NCBI GenBank assembly: GCA_047967505.1
Contig: CM106541.1
Direction: 5' to 3' (one strand)
Source of the DNA: Dipteris shenzhenensis
Taxonomy: Eukaryota; Polypodiophyta; Polypodiopsida; Gleicheniales
DNA: 64,000 nt
The notes under the pieces: generated by a model
The model's database searches: none
Told to the model about the DNA's origin: nothing
Seen by the model: the letters and a program-made list of their open reading frames with translations, nothing else
Position numbers and translations under genes: made by a program
Shown: positions 24,401 through 36,400 of the stretch, in pieces
Layout of the letters: every line of letters starts with the position of its first letter
Numbering within the stretch: the first letter of the stretch is position 1

Positions 24401-27400
24401 ATCCCTCAGAGTCTGACCGCGTTTGCGATCATTCTTGGGATTTGTCCAGTTTTATAGAAGGCATATCAAAGGATATTCCGGAATAGTATCGCCATTGACT
24501 GATCTGACCTCAGATAAAGTACCTTTTGTTTGGGGACAGAATCAACAGAAAAGTTTTAACACCATAAAACAAGCTGTGGTCTCAGGACCGGTGTTAAAAA
24601 TAGTTGATCCCCAGAAACCGTTGTTCCTAGAAACCGATGCAAGTGGCATTGCGGTAGGAGCAGTTCTCCTTCAAGAGGGAAGGCCAGTAGCCTTTGAAAG
24701 CAAGAAGCTTTCTCCCTCTCAAAGGAATTGGCCAACTCATGAATTGGAGTTGTATGCAGTTATCCATGCTTTGAAAACATGGAGGCATTATTTGTATGGT
24801 TAAGAGTTTTATGTGGATGTGGATCATGATACTCTGAAACATTTTTGTAAACAGCCTGACTTGAGGGGCTGCCAAGCTAGGTGGGCAGAGCTCATGCAGG
24901 AGTTTAATCTAACGATTCGGTACCGAAGAGGAAAAGACAATAAGGTTGCTGATGCGTTGTCTCGCATTATGCACAACCTGAGTTTCACGGTATTAGAGAG
25001 TGCTCTAATGACCGAGATCAGAGAAACTCAAAAGGTGGACGAGTTTGTCCAGAGCTTATGGCCTAAGGCTCATGTGTTAAAACCCGGGGAAAGTGAAAAG
25101 GATGACCTGGCATCTAGAAAAGGCCAAACTTATGCAAGATATACCATAAGAGATGGTATGCTAGTTAGAAATGGCAAGGTTGTAGTACCTGGTCAGAATG
25201 ATCTCAGGCAGAGAGTCATTCGACAGTGCCATGATAGCCCGTGTGCGGGACATCCAGGTGTCGAGAAGACCTATGATCTCGTGAAGCGAGATTTCTTTTG
25301 GCCAAAGATGAAAAAGCATATTCATGAATATGTGACACGGTGTTTCTCGTGTCAGGTAAGTAAGGCCGAGCGGGTGAAGCCACCTGGACTTTTACAGCCC
25401 TTGGAAATACCACTAAGTAAGTGGGAGAGCATTTCCATGGATTTTATTGTAGGGCTACCTGTAACCCAAGGAGGGTATAATTCTATCCTTGTAGTGGTTG
25501 ATCGTCTAACCAAGATGGCTCACTTCATTCCGACTAAAGAGTCTGTTAGTGCCCCGCAAGTGGCGGATTTGTTCATTAGACATATTTCGTCTGCATGGAT
25601 TGCCTAGATCCATAGTGTCAGACCGAGATTTCAGATTTACCGGTCATTTTTGGACAGCGGTATTTGAGACACTAAGGACTGAGTTGGGAATGAGTAGTGG
25701 GGATCATCCTGAGACGGATGGTCAGACGGAGAGAGTCAACCAAACTTTAGAGGATATGCTGAGAGCATATGTGTCATTGAGGCAACATACGTGGGACAAG
25801 TGGTTGCCATTGTTGGAGTTTGCCTACAATGATAGGAAACATTCATCTACTGGGTTCAGTCCGTTTGAGCTGAACTATGGTTATAGACCAGCCAATCCGA
25901 CTATAGTTGGAGTACCTCAGAAAGTGCCTAGTGCCGCGAACTTTGTAGTTCAGATGCCGGAGATGCTAGCACTTGCGAGAGCTAATATCCGCCAGGCTAT
26001 GGATAGAGCCAAGGTGTATGCGGATGAAAATCGGTCTATAAGAGTATTTGAAGAAGGAGAAAAAGTTTTTCTCAGAATTCCTTCGCACTCGAAGTCGTTG
26101 ACTTCAAGAGAGTGTGCTAAGTTATCACCTCGATACTGTGGGCCGTGGTTGATTCTAAAGAGAATAGGCAGTGTAGCCTATAAATTAGAATTGCCACCGG
26201 GGTGTAAGGTGCACCCGGTTTTTCATGTTTCGCGCTTAAAGAAATTTTTGCATACAGGTGACTCACTAATCGAAGGTGTGGTTTTGTTTCAGGAGATAGA
26301 GGATATTGCAAAGCGCCAACCAACAAGAATCCTGGACCGAGGAACAATGCAGATACGAAATCGGAAGATACCCACGGTGTTGGTTGCATGGCATGGTCAG
26401 CCTCTATCGGAAGCTACCTGGGAATCCGTATACCAGTTACGGAGAGCGTTCCCAGATTTCATCATCGAGGATGCTGATGCTTGAAGAGGGAAGGAATGTT
26501 ATGCTCTAGCTGAGATAGCATGACCTCGGATAGATCGGTGGGCATTTTCTCTTAGATGACCAACTTTTGTAATAGTTAATGTGCGTAATTAAATGGTCAA
26601 GAGAAGTAACTGCCAAGGTCCTAGGTGAGGGCGTAATGGCATTGACTAGGTATTCTAATAGGGCTAGGGCCTAGGTGCATCTAAATGTGCAAATTGCCAA
26701 GGGGCAATTATTTTTTAAAGGAACTCCAAGAGAGGGGTGAAAAAGGATGCATCTAAGTAGGGGCCTAAAATGAAGACATGTGGCCAGCAACTATCTAGGA
26801 AATTGTGGGTCTCAGGGATAAGGATGAAGGAATTAACGATGGATATTAAAAAAAGATCACGCATCAGGTCCCTGAGAGTTGGCTGGGAGGAAAAACAAGA
26901 AAGCCATCGCCCGTGACAAATATTAACGATGGGAGAGAACTATCACATAAGCAGTGACGAGTAGTAGAAGAGAGCTTGACATGAAGGCTTTCTCCCATGC
27001 CAAGCCTTTGTGGGAGCCTGCCGATTCAAAACATAATTGGCACACATGAGCCCTTCGAGCTAGAATCTGTAAGGCAACTTCTTGCTAGTGAGCATGCATC
27101 TATCCATCTCCATGAGAGTTCTATTTTTCCCCTCAGCTTTACCATTTGGCTAAGGGGTAAGCCTCACTGTAAGCTGATGTGTGATGCCTTTCTCCTTCAA
27201 AAATGCCTCAAATTCATGAGACATATACTCCCCCCCTCTGTCAGGGCGAAGTGTCTGCACCTTGAGTCCTGCCTCATTTTCAACCTTGGCCACAAAGTGT
27301 TTGTAGACCCAAGTGTAATTTGTGTAGTCATCTATAAATGTGACATAATACAAATAAACACCCAAAGCAGGTGTCCTCATGGGACCACAGACATCACTAT

Positions 27401-30400
27401 GTATGAGCTGTAATTTCTGGACAGCTCGTACTGCACCATCCTTTTTAAAGGGAAATCTATGCATCTTACCGATGATGCACCCTTCACAGGCATGAGGAGG
27501 AGGTGACTCCAAAGGAGGCAATGCATCAACCATAGCATGTTTCTGAAGTGTCATCAAGCTGCCATAGCTCATGTGGCCATATTTAACATCAAGCTGAAAA
27601 AGACCCCGATACAAAGTGCCAGACAACATCAAATCATAATCATTTTCTTTGTCTCGGGCTGCACACTTGGCATCTTCAAAGATGACCTGAAACCCTCCTC
27701 CATTGAGCGAGGACACTGAATGTAAATTCTTCTTGATACCAGGCACATAAAGAACATTGGAAATTCCACTATCACAGCTCGTTGTATCAGGATTTTCACA
27801 GTCTCATAGACCCATCGGTCTTCCAAAGACTTTAATAAACTTTCTTTCTTTCTTTCTTTCTCCTCTCCAGTTGGATCTTCTTCGCCAGATGTGTGTTGCC
27901 TCCGTGACTGATATTCCTTTCTTGGGTTCTCCGTTGGTTTGTCCTTTGGACTCTGCCCTTCTGGTTTCCGGTCTTCGATAGGCTCAGCAGTTTGGGGCCT
28001 GTCTCTACTTTATGGGCAGGGTTTTATCTGCAGCTCAACTTCGTCGTTGGGCTGAAGTTACAGTGGGTCAGGATTGCCTTTCCTCCTTTGTCTTTCTGCG
28101 CAAAGGTTTTTATTATGCCCACTGCTCTTCGACTGATGTGGTGGAGCGACTTGTCAGTCACGCTAGTATTCATGGGGCTGGTTTCTTTGCTTATGTGATG
28201 CCCTGGGATCCACTATTTGATCCGTTTGCCTCTCTTCTGACTCATTGTCCGGCCTCGATTACCCTCAAAGCGTTGCCTCTGCCTCTTCTTCAGCATCTTC
28301 CTACTCTTGTAGCTTTTTTGGGGAGGCCTCTACATGTTCCGAGACAGGAGTTTTTGCAGGCTACTCGGAATGTTCGCCTTTGTATTTTATGGGATATGAT
28401 GCAGCCCGTGCTCTCTACTCTGGATATTGATTTGAGATTTGCTCATCCGGTGCGCATCAGGCTGCATTTTGCCTCTTTTCCTACAGCATGTTATCGGTGT
28501 TAGCAAGTTGGTCATTTTGCACGTGCTTGCCCTTCGGCTTCCATGACCATTCCTCCTGCTCCTCCTTCAACAGTAAAGTTTACTCTTCCTTCTGCTCCGG
28601 TTTCTACTAAGGCTTTACTGGATCAGCCTTCTTTTACTGCTCCGAAGCATTACTCGAGGAAGGTAGAAAAATCACAGGTTAATCTTTCTCTTGCTGAAGA
28701 AGTTCAGGATCTGACTCCCATTGAGCACCATCAGCCTCCTTCTCCTCTAGATATGGATGTGCCCCTTGTAGAGGGGATCATACAGGATGCTGCACATGCT
28801 CTTTCTCAAGTTGATCCTCGAAGTGAAGCTGAAATGCCGAGTCCTGCTTTATCAGATGCAGCTCTTTCATCAGAGGATACAGAGGTTGATCTAGCTCCTT
28901 TGCCTCTAATGCCTGTGCCAGAGTCTTCTTCTGTTCGGGATGCAGAAGTGCCTTTTTTATTGGAACCTTTTCATCCCATGTTACAATAGGTTTTTGACCC
29001 TGTGATTCAGAAATTTCGGGTATCAACCTATATCAAAAAGATCACAAGGGCAAAAAACAACTGCTTTTTATTGATGGTGTGGTTTCATCACTGCATCACT
29101 AGTTGCTAGTGGAGTTTTTGGCAAGCGGTGAAGCATGTACAAAATGAAGGAATAATCTTATATTATAGTTGACGTGGTATCAATTAGCTTGTTAGCCTTG
29201 TGGTGGTTAAATTTTGATGGGCAACGTGCAGCCCATGGCAAGTGTGCACGACTGTTTTATTTGCTCTCGTTCCTATGCGCAACTAAACCACCACATGGCA
29301 GACGTGTGTTCATTCACCTCTCCTTACACAACTTGAAATTTCTCCATTTTTTAAAAACTTTATTTTTGGGGCTTTCTGAAGGTGACACATGTAGAGAGCG
29401 AGCATCAAGTTCTATGGAGCAAAAATGTAAAATTATGTATAGTTTAGATGTTAGACTTAGTTTGAAGCTTATGATTTAAAAGTTGGTTCTCAAAACAAAC
29501 CAAAGTGTAAGGAGAAACATGCATTTGGGAGAGAAGGTGATTTGCATTAATTTCCCAAGTCTCTTGAAATTATACTCGGGTTCATTTCAAGACATAAGAT
29601 AAACATAAGCCATATGCTTCATTGATATTTTGAAATCCAAACTAAATTTGATTTTCCAAGCATGAGCATCATTATATATTGAGTTCTAAATCTTTGAAAT
29701 TGGACTTGGGTTGATTTTGACAAGCCTTATCAAGCCTTGTCAAGCCTTGCCAAGCCTCATCAAGCCTCAATAAGCCTCACCAAGAATTCCAAGAATTTTC
29801 TTTTTGAAATCAAACTTGGGTTGATTTTCTAACTTTTTGACATCGAATGTCTTTTCACTCTACAGAGCGATAAATTGAAGCTGGAGGATGCTGTGTTTGA
29901 TCCTCCTCCAGCTTGATATGTAACTTTTTACTTGGCTGCCTCATGACTTTTGCTCTGAGGCTTTACCTGTAAATTTTTTCTTGTACTTATTTGGTGGGTT
30001 TTTACCTCTTTTTGAGGTTTCCCACACAGAAATATAAGATTTCACTAAAAAATGTGTGTGTGTGTGTGTGTAGAGTGTCAATGGTGTGTGTGAGAAGCGT
30101 GAGAGAGAGAGGAAGGGTCGACAGATTTGCCTTGCAGCCCCGTTCGGGTTTCGTGCCAGCCTACGTACAGCCCCTGTCACCCGTACAGCTCTGAACGTCC
30201 GTACAGGTTTCTCTGTCCGTACAGATCCGGCAGCCCCCGTCCGTGCAGGTTCCTTGCGTCCGTACGCTTTGGCCTCGCCTTCCGTACAAGCCCCTTTTGC
30301 TTTGCCATCCATACGTCTGTCCGTACAGTTCTGACACATCCGTACGGACTGTACAGCTCTGTCCTGCTGTTCATACAGATTCCCCCGCCATCCATACAGC

Positions 30401-33400
30401 TCTTCCTGCAGTCCCTGCTCGTCTGTCCGTACAGGTTCCACTATCGTCCGTACTGTTCCCCTTGATGCCCGTACAAGCTTTCTGCTGCCCCTTCTCCTCC
30501 CCTCTCTGCTGTCCTTTTCTCTCTCCCTGTTCTTTAGCCTTCCTTCTGTACAGACTTTTTTTATGTTTTCTCTGCCCTCGCTTTTTCCTCTCAGTTTCAT
30601 TTGCCTTTTCTTTTCCCTGGATCAAATGGAGGACTCTCCTTATAAGAAGACTTTTCAAAAAGACAGGTCGGTTTCCAACAAGAAACAGAAGCATTTGATG
30701 GGTCAGGATGACCCCTTTTATGCCTCTGCAGAGGCTCAGCTTGTCTACGAAGTGATGCATGAAGGTTTTGAGGATACCCGCAAGGGTTGGAAAGATCCAC
30801 TTCCCACTATAGGTATCATGGTTGAGGTAGATGACATCTTTGATCCTGTGAAGGAATACGCCAAGCATGCCATTATTATTTTATTTCCTGGACGTATGCC
30901 TACTACTGCGGATGTGGGCAATTGGTTGACTAGAACCCTGGGTGGGTGTTATGTCAAAAAAGTCCACTATGCAGCGAGAGGTTTTTTTGAGATCATCATG
31001 GCTGATGAAGAGCACAGACATGTTTCACTGGAGCACTCTCCACTCTTCTATGGCCAGCAGATGGTCCATGTCTTGCCCTAGCCTCCTACCAGGGATTATC
31101 AGGCATTGATTCGACACCGCTGCCTTGGCAGCTTTTCTTGGCAAGGTGGTTTGTCCACCAAGACCAAATGGCAATTCAAATCACTTTTGCATTTTGTGGG
31201 ACATGGATAATCCCACCCTGCCTTCTTATTCAGTTACTGTCAATAATGTTTCCATGGGGAGTGCTTTTTACAAGCTGAAATGGGGGCTGTTTGCAGGAGC
31301 TTGCTTTGAATGCAAGCAATTTGGGCATATGGCTTCACAATGCTCTTCTCGAACTCCCAAACTACCAGTGCAAGCACAAACAGTCCCGCCTCCAAGTATG
31401 AATTTCAATGCCAGGATAAAGGCAAAGCCCCAGCTACCTCAAATGCTCATGTTCCTCTTTCTATGCCTTCGCAATCTCAGCCTCAAGTGAAGGGCAAAGA
31501 TTTGGATGAAGCATGGCAAACTCCTCGAAAAGTTCTTTCTCCTAGGAGACCTTTGCCATCCAGGACTTGGAATAGTGCATCCTCAGAGGGTGAAACCCCC
31601 ACTGAAAATTCTAGAATTGGTTTGACTTGGGCAGCAGTAACTACAAATCCTACCCTCTTTCTTGAAGAGGAAGTTGCTACACTTTTGTCTTCTTGTCAAG
31701 CTGATTCTTCTTCTTAGGGCAGAGGCCCTAACCTTGAGGTGGAGATGCCGACATAGTCAGCTTGTTTGTTTGTTGTACATACTTGTCTTATATCTGTAAA
31801 TATGCTTGACCACATCAAATGCCTTACACTCAATGTATATATATATGATCGTAGAAAGTGGAAACTTGTGTGGATGTATATCAGACAATTGCAACCAGAC
31901 ATAGTGGCTTTGCCAGAACATAACCAACACATGTATGCTGGTCACACGGGACATTTTGCTGGTTATGATATTTTCTATGCTGGAGAGCACTCTTTCTTTG
32001 GAGTAGCTTTTTTGGTGAGGCATGATCTTCAGCCTGTTGTCGCTCTCAATGATCACCATGGTAGATGGATTATTATGCAATGCCTGATTCAAGGAGAAAT
32101 TTTTGAATTTGCATCGGTTTATGCCCCTCAATCTTCTAAAGGTCGAGCGTTGCTTTGGGATGCCATGCATAATTATCCGTGGAGGCACTATGCATTCATC
32201 TGTGGTGATTTCAACAATGCTCCGCAACCGGGAGACAATACTTCATGCCACACTCATATGTTGGCTTCTGAACAATAGGCATGGTCTGACTTTTTGGTTC
32301 AGCTGTGTTTGGTGGATCTCTCAATTCAGAAAACGATTCCCTTTCACATGCTCAGATTAAATTGACTGTTAATGAGCAGAGGAAATTGCACAAATGGCAG
32401 ATTAGGGCAAAAATGAAGCCCCTCATGGATAAGGGCTGCTCATCAAAAGCCTTCTTCCAGGGCTTGCATGCTACTCGAAAGAAAACTCATTTCTAAGGGT
32501 AAGGAAGCTAGATGGCTCTTGGACGCACTCTTTCTCTCATCTCCAAGATGAATGCCAAAATTATTTCCAGAAATTGTTCTCCGCTCCTGGTCACCCATCA
32601 AATCAAATGACTGATGCTAGGACTGAATTTCTCCATTATGTTTCTGGAATAGTGGAAATGGATGATACTCTTATCTTGGAGAGACCTTTTATTGACACAG
32701 AACTTCATAATGCATTGTTCCACCTCAGCAAATACAAGTCCCCTGGTTGGGATGGCCTTAGGGTGGAATTTTATATTTCTTTTTGGGATGATTTGAAAGA
32801 AGTCCTCTTGCAAATGATCAATGTTGCCTGGCAAGAAAATCAGTTGCCGCACTCTTGGAAGCATGGCATAGTCAAACTTGTGCCCAAAAGACATCTGTGT
32901 AACCATATGTCAGATTGGAGGCCTATTACTTTGATGCCTGTAGTTTATTAACTCATTGCCAAAAGGATTGTGCATAGGCTTCACAGTATACTGGATGCGG
33001 GACTTCATCCTCATCAGTATGGGTTTGTGCCGCGAAGACAGATCCATGACAATATATCCAATGCCTTGACTGCAATTGAATATGCTAAGTATTCGCATCA
33101 AGATGTGCTAATATTGCAGGTGGATATTGCTAAGGCATTTGACACTGTTCAATGGGATTTTATCTCTCAAATCATGACAAAGATAGGCTTTGGTCCCAAG
33201 ATAGCAAATGCAGTTTACTGGCCTTACTCTGGTTCTACTTCTCAGTGCATTCTTCGGGGTCATCTGTCTCGGTCATGGACATTGGGTCGATCAGTTAGAC
33301 AGGGCTGCCCTCTCAGTGCTCTCTTCGATGCCATTGCGACCCATCCCCTTTTAATGTATCTTGATCATCTTACAAACACAGGACAGATGACTGGTCTTAA

Positions 33401-36400
33401 AATCCGTGGGGCTGTATCTTTTTTGGCACAAGCATATGCTGATGATTCCTTCTTTATGCCACAGAATTCTCCCCGGGAAGTTCACATGCTTATGACCACT
33501 CTTTCATTGTATGGTTTGACAGCGGGATTGCATGTCAATTTTGACAAATCTAAATTACTTCCCCTGAAACAATGTGGCTAGCATTCTATTCTTTGGCCAG
33601 GTCAGGTGGTGCATTCCAAAGATGTAGTCAGGCATTTGGGATATCCCATAGGATGGTATATCACCAGGAAGCAGTAGCTAAAATGGATCTTCCAAAGACT
33701 TCAACATAAACTGGAATACTAGAACATTTCTACTTGGCCTCTTCATGTCAGGCTCAGAATAGTACAGTCCATTGTAATGTCCTATTTCCAGTTCTATTTG
33801 CCTTTGCTGCATTCGTCCTCCAGGGATATTTCAGCCTTTATGTCTCAAGCTATGGAGATGTTATGGAGGACAAAAACTGCTATGAAAGCATTGAGACTGA
33901 TGAAGATGGAAATGGTGTGCTCTCCTAGGATGCATGGGGGACTTAATGTCCTCAATATAAGATATCATGTACTTGCAAGGAAGGCGACTCTGCTGCATAC
34001 TTTTTTCCGCCAACAACAGCCATGGACTTGTATGCTAGCATCCATGTGTGTGAACATGAGGACTTGTGCTTATGGTCATTGGACTACTCATCATTGGGAG
34101 GTTGTCATTGGGAGATTTGTAGGGAAGATACCTGGCTGTCCTTTCTCTACTGCTCTGATACTTGACTGGAAACAAGTACTTTCTAAGGTCAAATGGGCTC
34201 TTGATAATTGCTCGGGGACAAACGCAATGAGGAAAGAAAGTATTCATTGGAGTGCCATCTTTGACATTCCACTCGGTTTACAGGAACCTGTTCGGGCATA
34301 CAATCTCATGAAATTGGGAATTAGATACATACATGATGTGGTAGATGATCAGGGCTATGTTTTATCTTTTCTTCAAGCCACTGCTTCCTATGCATTGGGA
34401 ATACATCATAGGTCTATGTGGAAGAAAATTGCTCATTTGTTACATCCTTTTCTACCTGTTCCTACTGTGGCTGACACAGACAGGCTTACGGATTGGCAAT
34501 TGCAACCCTCTCCTACATGCACTCATCATGTTCCTCTTTCTGCCTTAACCTCCATCAAAGCCTACAGGCTTCTTCAGCCTGCTCCATGGATTCAGCAATA
34601 TGCTAATTCTCTGTGGCATATAAGGATGCCCCTCTCATGGTGGCGGAAGAATCTCGGGTAATTATGGAAGTGTAAAATGCCATTGAAACAAAGACTTTTT
34701 CTTTGGAGATGTATGACAGGCACATTGTCAGTGGGGGTCACACTTGCTAAACGTCGCATTGCACCATCCACATGTTTAAGATGTCAAGCTCCTTCAGAGA
34801 CTGTTCTTCATTTGCTTTGGCACTGCCCGTGTTCTAGGATCCTCCTCAGGAGAATTTCATATCATCTTCGGATTCGTTTCCCGACTCACAGATTTGGGAA
34901 ACATTTATGGCTCTTTGGCAGATTTATGAGGTCTTTGTCTCAATACTCACTATTTCTCTCTTGGGTGCGATATTGGGCTCTTTGGACAATCTGGAGTGAG
35001 CATAATTTGGCATACTTGGGTCGGCAGATTCACAAGTCATATGAATCTTTCCAAGCCTCATTGCGGCAATCCTTATATGATGCCTGCCATGAGGGTGATA
35101 TGGATGCTTCTTGCATAGAGCTTTTCTTTTTAGTTTTCTGATCTTTGGGATACTCTCCATTTCGGAGACCTCCCATCATGTAAATTCATGAGCATATAAA
35201 TATACTACACTGGATATAACTATTAAAAAAAAAGTGTGTGTGTGTGTGTTTGAGTGTGAGTGTGTGCGTGAGCGACGGAAGACCGTACAGCCCGTACAGT
35301 CAGTCCCCTGCGCAGCCTCCTCCCTCTTTTGTTTTCTCCGCTTCGGCACCTCCCTCTGCCTCTGCTCCTACTCGTGTGTTTCTTTGCCGTAAGCATGGTG
35401 GTCTGCTTGCTTCTCCTCTCGTCAAATCGGCAAAGCTCGATGGTTCTGATGGCCCTTCTTCTTCACTCCAGCTGGATCTTCTTCGCCAATTGTGCTCTGC
35501 CTCTGTCACAGAAGTTCCTTCATCGAGTTTCCCGCTTGTTTGCTCCTTGGATTCTGCCCTTTTGGTCTCTAGTCTTCAACAGGCTCAACAATTTGGAGTC
35601 TGCCTCTACTTCATGGGCAGGGTTTTATCCTCAGCTCAGCTCTGTCATTGGGCTGATGTTACCGTGGGTCTAGATTGTATTTCTTCCTTTGTTGTTCTAG
35701 GCAAAGGATTTTACTATGCCCAATGCTCTTCGACTAAGGTGGTAGAGCGCCTTGTCAATGATGCTGGTGTTCCTGGAGCGGGTTTCTTTGCTTATGTTAT
35801 GCCCTGGGATCCACTTTTCGATCCTTCTACAACACTTCTGACTCACTGTCCAGTTTGGATTACTCTCAAAGCGCTGCATGTGCCTCTTTTTCAGCATCTT
35901 CCAACTCTTGCAACTTTTTTGGGAAGGCCTCTCCATATTCCGAGACAGGAGTTCTTGCAAGCCTCCCGTGATGTTCGTCTTTGCATTCTGTGGGATATGA
36001 CGCAGCCCGTGCCATCTACTCTGAATCTTGATTTGGGATTTGGTCATCCGATGCGCATCAGGCTCCATTTTGCATCTTTCCCCACTGCATGTTATCGGTG
36101 CCGACAGGTTGGCCATTTTGCACGTGCTTGCCCTTCCATATCCAGGCCCATACCACCTGCTCCTTCTTCAGCTGTCAAGGTTACTCTCCCTTCTCCTCCG
36201 GTTTCTGCTATGGCTTCTTTGGTGAAGTCCTCTACTGCTCCGAAGCACTACTGGAGGAAGGTTGATAAATCACAGGCAAATCTTCCTCCTGCTGAAGAAG
36301 CTCAGGATTGCACTCTTGTTGAGCACCATCAGTTTCCTTCTATTCAGGACATGGATGTAACCCTTGCAGAGGGCAAATTACAGGATGATATGCATGCTAT

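Larger units (their letters stand above)
20626..26981 (+). mobile_element. Ty3/gypsy chromovirus-like element 1, complete structure
   Basis: 6.36 kb with target duplication TGAAG at 20,621-20,625 and 26,982-26,986. LTRs of 486 and 485 bp differ at about five positions by eye. The primer-binding site TGGTATCAGAGC (tRNA-iMet type) is at 21,115-21,126, and a purine tract (agagggaaggaa) precedes the 3' LTR. Domain order gag, protease, RT, RNase H, integrase and a chromodomain-like C-terminus is that of chromoviruses. The reading frame has two stops and two frameshifts. It is nested in the integrase of copia C, opposite in orientation to copia C and to VPS53. Confidence 0.95.
18422..27796 (-). mobile_element. 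Ty1/copia element C, truncated, split by gypsy 1
   Basis: Minus-strand element of the same family as copia D. The 3' LTR is at about 18,422-18,663, RNase H at 18,704-19,339, integrase pieces at 20,480-20,620 and 26,987-27,746. Gypsy 1 inserted in the integrase with a TGAAG duplication. The RT core is deleted: sequence passes from the linker (DTFKEAKDN) straight to the post-YVDD region near 19,430. The 5' LTR, gag and most of the protease are missing; the element stops at a LINE tail at 27,797. Confidence 0.85.
27870..29915 (+). pseudogene. LINE 1 ORF1 (DUF4283/CCHC type)
   Basis: Fragments read ASVTDIPFLGSPLVCPLDSA, MGRVLSAAQLRRWAEVTVGQ, FAYVMPWDPLFDPFASLLTH, RPLHVPRQEFLQATRNVRLC and FPTACYRC before a stop. 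The pattern (WDPLFDP, VRLCILWD, CYRC) is that of plant L1 ORF1 with a DUF4283 RNA-binding domain and zinc knuckle. A second open piece covers 28,543-28,989; the C-terminus resumes after the insertion at about 29,866. Confidence 0.8.
27866..30052 (+). mobile_element. LINE 1 of the (TG)n chain, ORF1-only, broken
   Basis: Closely related to LINE 3 (35,234-36,946) from the sequence gttggatcttcttcgcc onward, with the same 3' untranslated region (gatatgtaac...cccacacagaaatata). It ends in an A-run at 30,047-30,052 directly followed by (TG)n. ORF1 is broken, with a TAG inside the zinc knuckle at about 28,501, and a foreign 754-bp segment is inserted at 29,101-29,854. It has no endonuclease or RT. 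Confidence 0.85.
30073..35233 (+). mobile_element. LINE 2 of the (TG)n chain, two-ORF element, decayed
   Basis: About 5.2 kb with a GTAC-rich 5' region, ORF1 with zinc knuckle (30,627-31,718), and ORF2 with apurinic-type endonuclease, RT (YADD at 33,435-33,446) and C-terminal zf-RVT. It ends in an A-run at 35,225-35,233 followed at once by (GT)n. Several stops and frameshifts, and a gap between endonuclease and RT, make it inactive. It is antisense to VPS53. Confidence 0.9.

Noticed and set aside
30127-30698. Plus-strand frames in the LINE 2 5' region
   Set aside because: Pro/Cys/Tyr-rich translations of the CCGTACAG repeats; the real ORF1 starts at 30,627 in another context.
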